From Carnegiea gigantea (Eukaryota; Streptophyta; Magnoliopsida; Caryophyllales; Cactaceae), in assembly GCA_029747015.1 (NCBI GenBank), contig JAKOGI010000815.1:186001-250000 (forward strand): 64,000 nt of DNA, written 5' to 3'. The stretch's first letter is position 1, and every line of letters begins with the position of its first letter. Positions 43,655 through 56,389 of this stretch are shown here, in pieces. The notes under the pieces were generated by a model. That model saw only the letters and a list, made by a program, of their open reading frames with translations. It did no database searches and had not been told where the DNA came from. The translations under genes and the position numbers were made by a program.

Positions 43655-44213
43655 AGGTCTCGTTGGATTCGTATTCATATCGGATTTAAACGGGTTGAGA
43701 ATCCTTGGACATGAACCTAACCCGTTTATTAAACAGGTTTCTTACCTTGTATCCATTTATTTTAAACAGGTTAACTTGATTTTAACTCATTTGATCTGTT
43801 TAAGATAAACAAGATAAGTTCAGTCACCTAAATATCTATTTGCCCGCTTAACATTTTCAACTAATATATAATTACGTAGTATTAAAAATTAAGTTTACAA
43901 ATTACATTAAGCAATTACTCTCTAAAGCTTCTTCGATTCATCATAATTCATATTTTCATATTTATTTTTAATTTTGTGTTCCTAATTATGTTGTAAAAGG
44001 CTTGACATGCTTAACCTATTTAATTAAACAGGTCAAATAGATATTTTTTCTTGTTGAGAATCTCAATCTGGATGTTTCACTTAATTAAATAAATTAAATG
44101 CGTCAATTCATTTAATTAAACAAGTTGAAAAATTTATAGCTAAATCCACTTAATTTCATATTGATATCGGATTGGTACTCGTGTTAGGCGGCTTTGCGGT
44201 TGCCGAGCTCTAG
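43655..44213. mobile_element. Degenerate hAT-type MITE
   Basis: Inner phrases AAACGGGTTGAGAATCC, GACATGAACCTAACCCG and TATTAAACAGGTT, and the right end GGTTGCCGAGCTCTAG, follow the pattern of the abundant plant hAT-like repeats that end CAATTGCCAGCCCTAG. The left end is too decayed to fix, and no target duplication was found. No coding capacity. Confidence 0.55.
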
Positions 44214-46343
44214 TGTCTCATATAAGCTTGAGTCACATGATCCATTCGTCAGGTGAGTCCTTATCAATCAAAACATTTGACTTTTGCCTAGCTTTGTCTT
44301 ATGCTCCTATTCTTGGTTTTATTTGGGCATCTTGCGCAAGCAAATTGTGCCTTGCACTTCATTTCCCAGATTTTGATGCTGTTGAAATCCTGCCGTTCTG
44401 CACAGCAAGTAACCTACCCAGTTTTCAGGTCAATAAGAAGCCATATTATGAAGTGTGGGAAGAAAATATGATTGATTTAGAGAAACGATTCATTTAAAAA
44501 AAGGAAAAAAAAACATATATAATCAACAATAATGTCCTTTCACTTCTTAAATTAGAAAGAATATTGTCTATTCCTTACATCATCTTGAAAAAAATATAAT
44601 AAGTGAACATGCACAAGTTTCAAGCTTGCAAGAAATGAATGAAATTGAAACATCAAACGTTGAGATTTCGAAAAGCCGTCACTCTTTGTTTATTAGAATG
44701 AGCCAAATTCCAGTGTATATAGGAGATCAATTTCAAGATTTACCCACATAAAAAATGTTTATTGAATGTAAATATAATAATTAAAAGAACACCAACCATG
44801 ACAGTCTAGAACATGCCCAAATTTCAACTTATATTTTGTGGACTCTGTTAAATTCAAGAATCTAATTTTGCTAGGCATGAGCAAAGTGAGGAAAATTGCA
44901 TGAAATGAGAGCCCCACACGAAAATATTAGTTTTGGTATTGTCGACACTGACATTTTGAAGTGTCCTATTATACGAAGAATATAGACAATTTTCCCCCTT
45001 TGATGGATGACGCTGACTAGATATGAAAAATGGGGCAGTCTACATTGCATGTGAAAATGGTTTTCTTTGTGAAGGTTTTAAACTTCCAATTTTTTTTTTT
45101 TTTTCTGATTATTATTTAGCCATTGGCTAAAGTAAGAGGACAAAAGTTCAATTACAAACATACTGCAAAAACTTCCAATTTTTTATGTAAAGGATGCATA
45201 TTTCACTATTGGGCCAATCGAATGCCTTAGTTATATATACGTTAAACACATATCCTTTTCCACGTTGAGTTACCTGTACGCATTTTTGCTAGTTAATAGT
45301 TTAATTGGTAATTTTTTGAGTGAAAGTATAAATAATTTTTGTATCTTTGAACCAGATTGAAGAAAAAAGAAACCTAAAATCTGTCATTCTTTACATTATT
45401 TTTCGAAATTTACACACCATGATTAATATATACGTCTGATATGAGAGATGAATATTCTTATTTTATTGTATTCCTTTTATAACCTAATTGTTTTTTATGA
45501 CATCTCATGATGATATCAGGTCACCTAAATAAATCAACACATGAAACTAAAATATCCTATTAAACGAAAATACAATAAGTAGTTGTAAAAAAACAGCTAA
45601 TAATTCTTGGACACATAAACTCGAATCAAATTCATCCTTTAAGAAAGGAGCATGTAATTAATAGAAAGAACACCGCTACAGAGATGTGATAAATTATTTT
45701 CCTGAAGAAAAGTGAAAGGAATTGCCTTGATTCAAGGGCAAGATTATCTACGGCTCAATATGGTGACATATGAAAAGCGGATTCATGGAACGAAGGGATT
45801 TGATATGAAGTGACTTTTGTCTTATTATCAAAAGGTAAGATCAGGGTGACAAATTGAGAGCACAAGACCTTTGTTTCACTTCAGAAGAAATCAATATGAT
45901 GAAAAGGATAATTGCAAATAATTGGGCTTTTTTTTTCAAAAAATGGAGGCAAAATATGATTAGATATTTAGATTAAATTACTTATTTTAAAAAAATAAAT
46001 AAACAATAAGACTTTAGCATGTTGATAAAAAATAAAGTCAAAATTGTAAACGTCTTAGATCGAAAAAAAGGATAACTTAAAAGCTAATTTAAATATGATT
46101 AAGAAATAAATAAATTGTTAAATATGTGATAATTCATCTCATTAGTATAAATTCCATTACATTATGTGAGTTTGAAAAAGTCTCAATTTTTGTCGTAATA
46201 TATTTTGCATATCCTTTACAAGTTTGGAAATTCATTTTTCTTACTTGTGCTCACCTTCTTTGTTCCCACCATTTTGATTTTGATAGGCACACAGATTCCA
46301 AACAAAACCATTATATTCAAGCTACATGAAAAATATGCTATTT
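44214..46343. other. AT-rich intergenic DNA, no gene seen
   Basis: The 94-residue frame at 44213-44497 shows no motif and begins inside the MITE remnant. The rest is low-complexity sequence, with a T-run at 45089-45104. Nothing supported. Confidence 0.55.
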
Positions 46344-46969
46344 GCTTTCCTCCTCCTCTTTTCCCTTTCAATTATGGAGGAGTCTTGAGCAACTAGACAA
46401 AAATAAAGGACCAAAAAAGATCGATTTCTGTACATGTTAACAACTTGCCATCACATCTACTCCATGATTGTATTATAATGGCACTGTATATGAAATGGGG
46501 TATTATAATGGCACTGTATATGAAATGGGGTCATCAATAGGCTGTATTCCTACCCATTGCATCTTGTATTTTGGATTGTTCCCCTTTTTTTTAAAAAAAA
46601 TCTTAATTTGTTGAGTTACATATCAGGATCGCTGAATTCTGGATTATAATATTTTTTTAAATCAAGAAGATTGTAATTTATTTTTTTTACTCAAACTGAT
46701 CCAGTTTATTGGTTCAATTGTAAAAATTTAGGGTAGTTTCTTTATAAATGGGTTGATTTAAGAATTTAATGGTTCTATTAACGAATATTAGATGTTGAGA
46801 AGAATTCAATATGGTAAACGTGAGATAAACTAATAGTCAGTACAATGCAACAACATTTGCTACAATTTAGAAGCCAAAGGGATGCCAATAAACTAGCTGA
46901 TTATGGTCCGCAACTTTAATCATATATCTATCCTACTCTTACCCTGAGTTATGTCCTCCGTCAGCCATA

Positions 46970-47500
46970 AAATTTCAAATCAAGTTTAATCACCTCACTC
47001 TAACTTATCTTTGATCATATCGACTTTTGCCTCTTTTGCCTTTTAGAAAGTTAATTATTTCACCTCTTTGCAGGGGTGCATCCATACTCATCCTCTTCAT
47101 ATGACCAAATTATATAATTCTAGTATCACTCATCTTATCTTATATGAATGTCACGTTTACTTTATTTCAAATCACTTCATTCCTAATCTTGTCTAATCTC
47201 GTATGATTATACATTCATCAAATCATCGTCATCTCTACTACCATCGCACTTTAAACTTGGATCCTTTTTATTGGTCAACACTCTGAGCCATATAACAATA
47301 TTGGTTTAACTACTACCAAATAAACATTGACTTTTAATCGTATAGGAATCTTCTTATCACACAATACTCCCAAAACATTCTTTCATTTTTTTCATCTCAC
47401 TTTTATACGCTGGTTAATGTCTTTATTAACATCACTCTTTTTTTAAAGATTGAGCCCAAATACATAAATTTCTCAACTCTTGGTATTGTCACTCCAACAA
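46970..47500 (-). pseudogene. LINE reverse transcriptase C-terminal fragment, copy 1
   Basis: On the minus strand the decayed frame reads the end of a plant LINE ORF2: MYLGSII-type sequence, then SGVLxDKKIP, then IGRNEVIR-type sequence and WFGYVKRMSMDAPLQR, which corresponds to the conserved WFGHVQRRPxDAPVRR block after the reverse transcriptase. Many stops and frameshifts. It is the same fragment as at 49510-50055, duplicated together with its surroundings. Confidence 0.75.
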
Positions 47501-48029
47501 TGATAATCAGCTATCAGTTTCAATGCATCAATCTAATTTCAAGATTATATCTAATAAGTTCTGCTCAGTTTAAACTTGTTGAGTTGAGAAGGGACCTTTA
47601 AAAATGATCTAACCCAATCTTAACTAGACTAGTTATGTTTGAAAGATACTTCTTTGTCCTCCACCTTTATCAACTATTTAGTCAATAGCAAATTAATATC
47701 AATTTCTAAAAAATGGAACCTTAAAACAACTTAGCTACCTACTTAGAGAAAAGAGAAATTATAGAGTATAAAGGTGCATTTGATAGTATTACTTGTTTTA
47801 ATTGCAGCTTACCATTCAAGTAACATAAGAGGAGAATTGAAAGTTTCTTTCCTTTTTTTTAATTTTTTTTTTTTTTTTAAGGAAGCACTTCAATGAGAGG
47901 GATTGTTATGTGGGAGCGTTGAGGTGGCATAATGTTAGAGGTGAATGAGAAAAAATACATTTTAAAGGGAGAAGCATATGCTAAATGTGTTGGCAGACAC
48001 TTCTAAATAGGAATTTTGACCGTTTTTCT

Positions 48030-48413
48030 TATAGCAGTCCCAACGACTTATTCGCAAGGCAAAAAGGAGGAAAGACAAAGGGGGTGAGGTGAGGTTTTCT
48101 GCAGCAATTGCCTTGTAGTTCGTGGCTCGTGAGGAGGTTCGGGGCTATGAGCCGACTTACGGGCCTTTTTTCTTTGCTTTTTTAATTTTTAAAATATTGT
48201 AATTAATTTTTCCTTTTTATTCTAAAAATAAAGTTATATATTATAGAGTGGGTTTATAAATATTATTTTATTTGATGAGCTAAAGTTGTGAGCCTTATTA
48301 TGGGGAGAAAAATTTAAAAGCCGAAAAATTAACTTATAAAATAATATAAAAGAAGTAAATTTCTACTAACTATCTATTGCTGATAAGCCAAAAAAATAAG
48401 TCACCGTTCTAAA
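48030..48413. mobile_element. MITE, GCAxTCxCAACG family, copy 2
   Basis: The left end GCAGTCCCAACGACTTATT and the right end on the other strand GCATTTAGAACGGTGACTTATT are imperfect inverted repeats. Interior as in copy 1 (17071-17446) and copy 3. It forms the right edge of duplication unit 1. Confidence 0.7.
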
Positions 48414-48830
48414 TGCTTTTCCTTCCACTTATCGAGGAGTTTTGAGCAACTAGACGAAAATAAAGGACCCAAAAAGACAGATTTCTGTACACGTCGACAT
48501 CATATCTACTGAAGAGTGATATTACAATGGCAGCGTCTATATGAAATGGCATCATCAATTGGTTATGTTCATACCCATTACATTTTGTATTTTGGATTGT
48601 TCCTATTTTTGTCTTGATTTGTTGAGTTGCATATCAGGACAAGCTGAATTTTGGATTATAATTTTTTTAATATCAAGAGGATTGTAAATTTTATTTTTTT
48701 ACTCGAATTGATCCATTTTATTGGTTCAATTGTACAAATTTAGGGTAGTTTCTTTATAAATGGGTAGATTTAGGAATTTAATAGTTCTATTAACGAATAT
48801 TAGATGCCGAGAAGAATTTGAATAAGTTGA

Positions 48831-49173
48831 CTTAATTTCAACGCTAACTACATTAATTCATTGGACTAATTTGGATGTAATCAAGAGACAAGGTACATTT
48901 GAAAAAAAAATATTTATGATTGAGGTTTAAAAATTATATCCAAAAGACATGAATACTCAACAATAACTCTTTCTATGTGGGTCCCATTTTAGTAAGGTCT
49001 CAGCATATTCAGATGTAAACAACTTTAATTTTACAGACATCTCTACCGTAGAGAGGCGAATTCTAAGATACCCGCAAAAAAATAATAATAATAATAAATA
49101 AATTTGAGAACTTGAAACTTTTCATAGACAAAAGAGAAGGTTTACATGCACGACATACTAAAACTAAGCGGCG

Positions 49174-49241
<68 letters not shown>

Positions 49242-49345
49242 CAATTTTAAAAAACACCATGGAGAGGCAAGTACATTATCTTCAACAATTATACGTGGGA
49301 TAATAATAACTTTGCCATGAAGAGGGTATTATTAACATAGAAAAA
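48831..49345. other. Segment present only in duplication unit 2
   Basis: About 510 bp interrupt the alignment to unit 1 between AGAAGAATTTGAA and the GATAAACTAATAG block. It is AT-rich with an AAT repeat (49079-49100) and a TA/TAGA microsatellite (49176-49240). No terminal repeats were recognised, so an insertion in unit 2 and a deletion in unit 1 are both possible. Confidence 0.6.
49176..49240 (+). repeat. Compound microsatellite (TA)n(TAGA)n
   Basis: About 17 TA units followed by about seven TAGA units, within the segment unique to unit 2. Confidence 0.93.
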
Positions 49346-49509
49346 TACGACAAACGTAAGATAAACTAATAGTTAGTACAATACAACAACGTTCCCTACA
49401 ATTTAGAAGCCAAAGGGTTGCCAATAAACTAGCTGATTATGGTCTACAACCTTAATCATATATCTGTAAGGACTCTTATCCTAAGCTATGTCCTCTGTTA
49501 GCCATAAAG

Positions 49510-50055
49510 ATTCAAATCAAACTTAATCACCTCACTCCAACTTGTCTTTGATCATATCGACCTTTGCCTCTTTTGCCTTTCAGAAAGTTAATCATCTTAC
49601 ATCGTTGCAGAGGTGCATCCATACTCATCCTCTTCACATAACCAAACCATGTAATTCTAGTCTCACTTATCTTATTTTATATGAGTGCCACTTTTACTTT
49701 GTTTCTAATCACTTCATTCCTAATCCTATCTAATCTTATATGATTACACATTCATCAAATCATCGTTATCTCTGCTACCATCACACTCTAAACTTGGGTT
49801 ATTTTTATTGGTCAACACTTTGAGCCATATTAGCCCATATATATAACAATACTGGTTTAACTGCTATCAGATAAACATTGACTTTTACTCGTATAGGAAT
49901 CTTCTTATCATACAATACTCCTGAAACATTCTTTCATTTTTATCTTGCCACTTTTGTACGCTGGTTAATGTCTTTGTTAATATCTCTTTTCTCTTTAATG
50001 ATGGAGCCCAAATACATAAATTTCTCAACTCTTGGTATTGTCACCCCAACAATGA
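49510..50055 (-). pseudogene. LINE reverse transcriptase C-terminal fragment, copy 2
   Basis: On the minus strand it reads RVEKFMYLGSIIKEKRDINK, then SGVLYDKKIPIR, DRIGRNEVIRNKVKVALI and WFGYVKRMSMDAPLQR, with stops in between. This is the typical tail of a plant LINE ORF2 (RTE-like wording). It is better preserved than copy 1. Confidence 0.78.
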
Positions 50056-50619
50056 TAATCAGCTATCAATTTCAATGCATCAATCTAATTTCAAGATTAC
50101 ATCTAATAAGTTGTGCTGAGTTTGAACTCGTTGAATTGAGGATGGACCTTTACAAATGATCTAACCCAATCTTACTGGACTAGTTATATTTGAAAGATAC
50201 TTCTTTGTCCTCCGCCTTTATCAAATATTTTGATAGACACATATTTAATCAATAGCAAATTAACATCAATTTCTAAAAAATAGAACCTTAAAATAACTTA
50301 GCTACCTATTTATAAAAAAGAGAAATTATAGAGTATAAAGGTGCATTTAATTGTATTACTTGTTTTAATTGCGGCTTATTTTATATATTCTTTCAAAGTG
50401 GTTGGCACATTCAAGAAACATAAGAGGAGAATTGCAAGTTTCTTTCTTTCTTTTTTTAAAATTTTTTTAAAGGAAGCACTTCGACGAGAGGGATTGTTAT
50501 GTGGGAGCATTGACGTGGCACGTGCTAGAGGCGAATTGAATGAGACAAAATACACTTTAAAGGGAGAAGCATATGATAAATGTGTTTGCAGACACTCCCA
50601 AATAGGAACCCTGGCAGTT

Positions 50620-50962
50620 TTTCTTAGGGCAGTCTCAGCAGCTTATTTGCGAGGCAAAAAGGCGAAAAGAGAAAGAGCTCGTGGCTCGCGAGGAGGTTTG
50701 GGATCATGAGTCGACTCACAGGCTTTTTTCATACTTTTTTAATTTTTAAAATATTTTTAATAAATTTTTTATTTTAAAAATAAAGTTATGTATTATAGAA
50801 TGAATTTATAAATATTATTTTATTTGATGAACTAGAATTGTGAGCCCTTGTTATGAAGAGGAAAATTTAATAGTTAAAAAATTGGCCCATGAGATGATGT
50901 GAAAGAAACAAACCCCTACTAGCTACTGATAAGCTGAAAAAATGACTCATCGTTGTGAATGC
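50620..50962. mobile_element. MITE, GCAxTCxCAACG family, copy 3
   Basis: Left end GCAGTCTCAGCAGCTTATT; right end on the other strand GCATTCACAACGATGAGTCATT. Homologous over its length to copies 1 and 2. Confidence 0.7.
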
Positions 50963-51559
50963 TTTTATAGCTGCATTCTAATATTCTATGCCGACTTTAT
51001 TTTTGAAAAATTAAAATATATTTTTAATTGAAGAGCATGTAAAAGGAGGGAAAAGCTATGCTAATAGAGTTCACAGAATATTTTTTTTTTTTAACAAAGC
51101 CATGTTCCTCTTGATTTCTGTGGCTATGTAAATTTTGAAGGTCAGATTTGCTAATTTTTGATCATTAACATATTAAGATATATTTGATTAATAATATGAA
51201 AATAAGACTATAATTTCATTTTAGAATATACTTCTATTAGGATATTGTGAATAGTTTTCTACTACTATATAATTGTAATGTGAGCCAATCATATTTTATC
51301 CTACCTATTAAATTGAGATTTAGAGTATATGAGCTCATATTTAATTATTCGATTGGACATAATCATGTTGTATTCTGGTTATAATTTATAAGCCTAAAAT
51401 ATCCCCCTACCAAACAAAAATAAATCTGATCAGTAAAATTGTACTACATTTACGATCGGAACGACAGATGTACTGTATTTGCTCTGGCAGGAATTAAAAA
51501 AATATTATTACTCATCAATTGTCATCTCTATTCTTTATCTGATTTTATCCAATTATTAC

Positions 51560-51596
<37 letters not shown>

Positions 51597-52363
51597 AAGG
51601 AGGAAGGAGACTGTTTATATGTTGTGCGCTCTTGCCATCCTTGGATGTTTTGTTTTGTTTTTTGTTTTTTTTTTTTTTTTGAAGATCCTAATTGGGGTTA
51701 GAGGGTTATAAATATACAATTTTTGATGATATACCCATCTCCTACATCCCTCTGTTTCTGCCTCATTCACCTTTTTCATTCTAATATATTGTAAGCCTCT
51801 CTTTCTCTCTCGATCTCGACTGTACATGTTACGCTCATTTATCACTGTTAAGTTTCAACGGGTTCCTGGGCTTTTTTTTAATATTATTGCTTGAACAGTT
51901 TTTCTTAATCCTGATGATTAATGGGTTGTGGGTTGTTGAATCATCTGGGTTTTGTCCAAATTTTCATTTAAAATTCGTTAAGCAGTTGGGTTCTATGCTG
52001 TTTTGTGATCTTATGGTTTAGGATCATCATTCCATTTTCACAGTTAAAATGCTGGTTCATGGACCTTTGTCTTCTCTTCCATGTATGTTTGTATTCAGTT
52101 GTTGGGAAATTCTTTCAGCTGAACTGTCTATTTGGGTTTCTAGTTTTGCACTACTCTGCTAAGGTGATTCCTAATATAGTCCCCATTTGTGCTTGTGCCA
52201 AATCTTTGCTTTCCATATGCTTGTTAGTTTACATTTGTTGATTAGGTAACCTGTCACTTCGTTCTTCAAGTTGATGTCTTCCTGTTTGTTGTTTTATCTT
52301 TGATTTTTATCTGCCCCATGTTTGATGAAACAGAACTTCCTCATCCAATTTGCTGTAGGAGTC
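50963..52363. other. 6-phosphogluconolactonase upstream region
   Basis: AT-rich spacer with a GA microsatellite (51564-51592). The last ~600 bp, with a pyrimidine-rich stretch near 51740-51820 and an acceptor-like GCTGTAG just before the start codon at 52364, suggest a leader exon and a 5' UTR intron. No other gene is supported. Confidence 0.45.
51564..51592 (+). repeat. (GA)n microsatellite
   Basis: About 14 GA units upstream of the lactonase gene. GA repeats are common near plant promoters; no function can be read from this. Confidence 0.92.
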
Positions 52364-55300
52364 ATGTCGTTTTCTCGAGTTGAGACAAGTAGGGGAGAGT
52401 TAAGGATTCGGGAAAGTTTGGATGATCTTAGCACTGACTTAGTGGAGTATATATCTCAACTATCAGAAGCATCAGTCAAAGAGCGGGGCGTATTTACCAT
52501 TGCTTTATCTGGTGGTTCTCTCATTGGCTTATTGGGGTATTTATGCTTTTCTTTTCAGCAGTCGATGCCTTTTGCTTTTGAATTGTTTCTCAGACCCAAT
52601 TCCTTGGTGTAAATCAGAAAACTCTGCGAGACGCCTTACATCAAGACTATTGACTGGACTAACTGGTATATATTTTGGGTTGATGAGCGTGTGGTAGCCA
52701 AGAGTCATGCTGATAGCAATTACAAACTAGCAAAGGATGGACTCCTGACCAAGGTGAACACCTCAACTTTACATTTGTTTCAGTTATTTGCTGAAAAGTG
52801 AGGATCTTATGCTGCTCTGAATCAGATTAGACCCTTTCTTGGTGCCTTTGTAGTGTTAAAAATGAATAACGTCTAGCTGTTATGAGAAAGATGAACAGAA
52901 CAGGTGGAAGAAAAGAGAAAATAAGATTTCTCATGTTTGTGTCATCCCCCCCCCCCCCCCCAAGTTGATACTCCGTTATCACTTGTATGGTTCCTTTATG
53001 CTGAAATGTGATTGCTGATTTCCATGTTTAGTGATTTAAGGTGAGGAAACTGTTGCTGTGAAATTCCCATGCTTTAATTTCCATTTGGCTGCTTATAGAA
53101 TATAGACAGACTGTCTTAGGTAAGTGTTTGATTAACCGATTGAACATCTATTCATTTAATTTTTTCTTGATTTCCTGTTTTTGGCCCTTTGTCTTCACCA
53201 CTTGTATAGTTTCTTGATGCTGAAACATGATTGTTCATTGTCATGCTTCGTGTTATAAATTGATGAAACAGTTCCTGTGAAATTTCCATGCTTTAGTTTC
53301 GATTTGGTTGTTTGTAGACAGATAATTGTTTGATTCTCAGACTGAACATCTAAACATTTCTTGACGTATCTAGTTTATAACTTTATATGGCTGAGTCATT
53401 TAGGTTTTCTCTGTCCATTTTTTGCCTCAGTGAATGGAAAAAGTTAAACTTACACTAAGCACCCAGACGAAGTTAAAAGGAGACAGAGTTGGTTTCATTT
53501 GAAAGACAGTAGTAAAGCGCATCTGTTGTGGGTTGTGATATCATAACAATGGTCCAAATGTGGGTCATACTGAAGTAGGGCCTAGGGAGATTTAAAATTA
53601 TGCAACTCTGACCTTGTAAGTAGAGAGTTTGTTTCCAAGAAGACTGCAAATAACTTCGGAAAAAGGTTTTAAAGAGTTCAAACATTTTGAAAATACATTG
53701 ATGATCAAAATTGACATTGTTGTGTGATTAGCAGAAGTGGCTGGTTTTGATGGCAATTAAGTGCAATTGTATGGTACACAAACATTCACATACCTTCACA
53801 TACAAGGGGATAACAAAAATCCTCATCCAAGTAGTGCAAGGACACATACAAGCGCCATGGGAATTACAAGTTTTGATACACGACATCCACACTTACTTTC
53901 AATCATACAATCATGTAATCGTTAAACATATTTTCAGGGAAGGCAATCGCGCAGCCGACTGGTTGGCAAAGTTATGACTCACTTTGCATTCCATAGTAGT
54001 GTAGAATTAGGCTTCACATAGAGATTTTCATTGTATCCTCTTTGAGGATAATCTAGGGAGATCCCTTACGACTACGAGAAGGGCTGCCTAGATTGTATTA
54101 CTTGCATTTCTTTTTTTTTTTTAAAAAAGTGCATTTGTATGATGGTTCCCACATTCGAAAGTATTTGGGTATGTGATTGTTTGGAGTGTTATTGATGTAG
54201 CTCCATCTGACAGGTAATTTATCAAAGGACATGCATTTCGTGAGAAATTTAAACTGATCCATAGAATTATTTGAATTTGAGTGTAAAGGGCTTATAAGTG
54301 CGGTTAGCATTAGTTAATGTACAAAATCTATACCTTTCTGACTGGATGGAATTTCCATTATATCGAACAAGTAGAATTAACACAGCAAGAGGGTGTAAGA
54401 TAGTTTTGTCCAAGTCATGAATATGAAAAAATTTTCTCATTGACAAAATCACAAATATAAATAGAAGGTTGAGACATTTTCTTTGAAAAGGTTATAGAAC
54501 CAAAGTTTTTTAGCAGTCCTCCCTAACATTTTTTAGCTAATCGCCTAGTACTAGAGCGCTAGCACTGATGAGCTTGCTAATTGGGAAGTTCAGCCTTTTG
54601 TTTTTGTTTGTCAAATTTGTTCATGTGCCTGAATGCTGGTGGAATAATAGGATTAGTATACCTCCTAAATGGTGGAATGCCTTCTTTCTTTCGTTTTCGT
54701 ATTTTTTTTTCTCTGTCTTTTTTGTTTGTGTGTGGCTGTGCCTTGTTTGAAGCATGCATGTATATTTTTGTGTACTCTGCTTATAAGATGCTACACTTGT
54801 GTGCACCTTGTAACACTATTCATTTTCCCTCTATTCATTTTCCCTAAGTCTAGAATCTAGATGTTAGGTGAGACAATTGAATACTGGTTACTGCGTGAAG
54901 TACCAGTTTTGTGGTCATATATTATGCAGCCGTGTCATTAATCTTGTCGTGATCTTCAGGTCAGTATCATTTGAGTACCAGTTAAGAAACATTTTTTGCA
55001 TTTGGAGTGTATATATGTTTAAGAGTTGATGGCATTTCAATATTTGTGTGCGTTATTAAGTGCATTCTGTTGGCAAGTTGGCCTTTCAATACTTAGCGGC
55101 TACTTTGATACATCTCAGTGTTGTTGACCGACTCCTATGCACTTTTGTTACTTCTTAGGAACAAACCGCCCCCTTCCTAGTGAACTCCTGTTGACAATGA
55201 TTCTTTGTAGACTTGCTCCTAATGTTGGCACTGTATGGTTCCATGCCATTTGCAATCAGATATTTGTACTCGCGATTAGTAATTTTTCTCAACTTAGTTA

Positions 55301-56389
55301 TACCAGGTGGGAGTATCGAGAACTCAACCCCGCTCAAGGTGCTGAACTTGGTGCCTCTTCAGTCGAAAATTATGCCCAGCTGTAGTTTTGGGTGCCTGGT
55401 ATTGGTAGTACTTAAGGTGAAATGAAGAATATGATGTACAGATAAGATTATTGGAAATAGTCCGATGTACTGATAAAGATTATTTTTAATGGTGCCATCT
55501 TTTCAAAACATGGGATTGTCTAACGTGAAGATTCCATAAGCTTCACCTCACTAAAGCCAACTGAGCTCAAGTGAAAAGCAAATTACCAGACAAGAGATAT
55601 GGGGATTCATAGAACAGATTTATGAACATCCATCATCTCTGCCATTTTAATTTTTGCTAGTTGGATTTGTTCTTTGCTGTGTGCTGAAATAGTTGTGACA
55701 TATTGTTTCATAAATTTTGATTAGTGAATTGTAATTTTCTTCCTTTTACCGTGAGCAATGGATTTTAGCATTGGTTTACAGAGTTTGTGGCTTTGAAATA
55801 TTTCATAATTAATTATGTAAGTCTCAGGGAAAAAATATGCTAGACCCACACAATGTGGACCTGTTATCTTCCTGACTTCCAAAAATTTCAGGTTCCTGTG
55901 ATTCCAAGCCACGTGCACTCCAGCAACGATTCCGTGTCAGCGGAAGAGGCTGCGAGTGAGTATGAGTTTGGGATCCGACAGCTAGTGAGAACTCGTGTGA
56001 TCAGCGTGTCTGACATCAGTGACTGCCCCAAGTTTGATCTGATTCTCCTAGGGATGGGTCCCGACGGGCATGTGGCTTCCCTCTTCCCTAACCACTCTGC
56101 GTTGGATGTCAAGGACGAATGGGTTACCTTCATTACAGACGCACCCAAGCCTCCACCTGAAAGGATCACTTTCACCATGCCCGTCATCAATTCTGCCTCC
56201 ACCGTGGCCATGGTGGTGACTGGCGGAACCAAAGCGGAGGCTGTCCACTTGGCAATTGATGATGTGGATGTGGGGCTCAACCCCTCATCCTTGCCAGCTA
56301 GGATGGTCCTGCCGACCAATGGGAAGTTAGTGTGGTTTCTGGACAGGGAAGCTGCCTCTAAACTCAATGGAGTTGAATTTTCGGAGTAG
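52364..56389 (+). CDS. 6-phosphogluconolactonase, 3 exons, cytosolic type
   Basis: Exons 52364-52536, 52618-52753 and 55892-56389; 268 aa, the normal length of the short plant form. It hydrolyses 6-phosphogluconolactone to 6-phosphogluconate, the second step of the oxidative pentose phosphate pathway. Visible family motifs: substrate-phosphate loop [13 protein letters not shown] ending at 58, WVDERVV in exon 2, [16 protein letters not shown] around 156-168 with His163, and the late [15 protein letters not shown]. No transit peptide precedes the conserved N-terminus ([12 protein letters not shown]), so I infer a cytosolic enzyme; the C-terminus FSE is not a peroxisomal signal. Intron 1 is only 81 bp, while intron 2 is 3.1 kb and contains a LINE RNase H fragment and an imperfect duplication. 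ATG at 52364 is preferred over the upstream in-frame one at 52322 because an acceptor-like site lies just before it. Confidence 0.93.
52980..53365 (+). repeat. Imperfect tandem duplication in lactonase intron 2
   Basis: Two blocks share CACTTGTAT, TGCTGAAA, TGATT, GTGAAATT and CCATGCTTTA, then TTGGTTGTT/TTGGCTGCTT, and GAACATCTA in the same order with a period near 220 bp. They are strongly diverged, so the duplication is old. Confidence 0.65.
53747..54014 (+). pseudogene. LINE RNase H domain fragment in lactonase intron 2
   Basis: The frame 53747-53977 ends with [20 protein letters not shown], the C-terminal RNase H signature (HxxREGNxxADxLA) of plant non-LTR retrotransposons. [13 protein letters not shown] before it fits the same domain. 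The rest of the element is absent. The frame is open, but there is no start context or other domain, so it is a 5'-truncated relic and not a gene. Confidence 0.75.

Larger units (their letters stand above)
46344..48413. repeat. Tandem duplication, unit 1 (~2.07 kb)
   Basis: This block repeats at 48414-50962 in the same orientation. Shared landmarks in order: GAGCAACTAGAC, GATTTCTGTACA, TTGTATTTTGGATTGTTCC, GGGTAGTTTCTTTATAAATGGG, TTAGAAGCCAAAGGG, the LINE fragment, GGGATTGTTATGTGGGAGC, TTTAAAGGGAGAAGCATATG, and the MITE at its right end. Identity is roughly 85% by eye. Unit 1 alone contains a perfect 30-bp tandem repeat at 46471-46530 (TATTATAATGGCACTGTATA type). Confidence 0.88.
48414..50962. 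repeat. Tandem duplication, unit 2 (~2.55 kb)
   Basis: Second copy of 46344-48413. It is longer because of an extra ~510 bp at about 48831-49345 that unit 1 lacks. The junction between the units reads AAATGCTTTTCC, and TGCTTT also occurs at the start of unit 1 and the end of unit 2, which would be the microhomology used. Confidence 0.86.

Noticed and set aside
44213..44497. 94-residue plus-strand frame
   Set aside because: Begins at the end of a MITE remnant, shows no domain and has no neighbouring exon.
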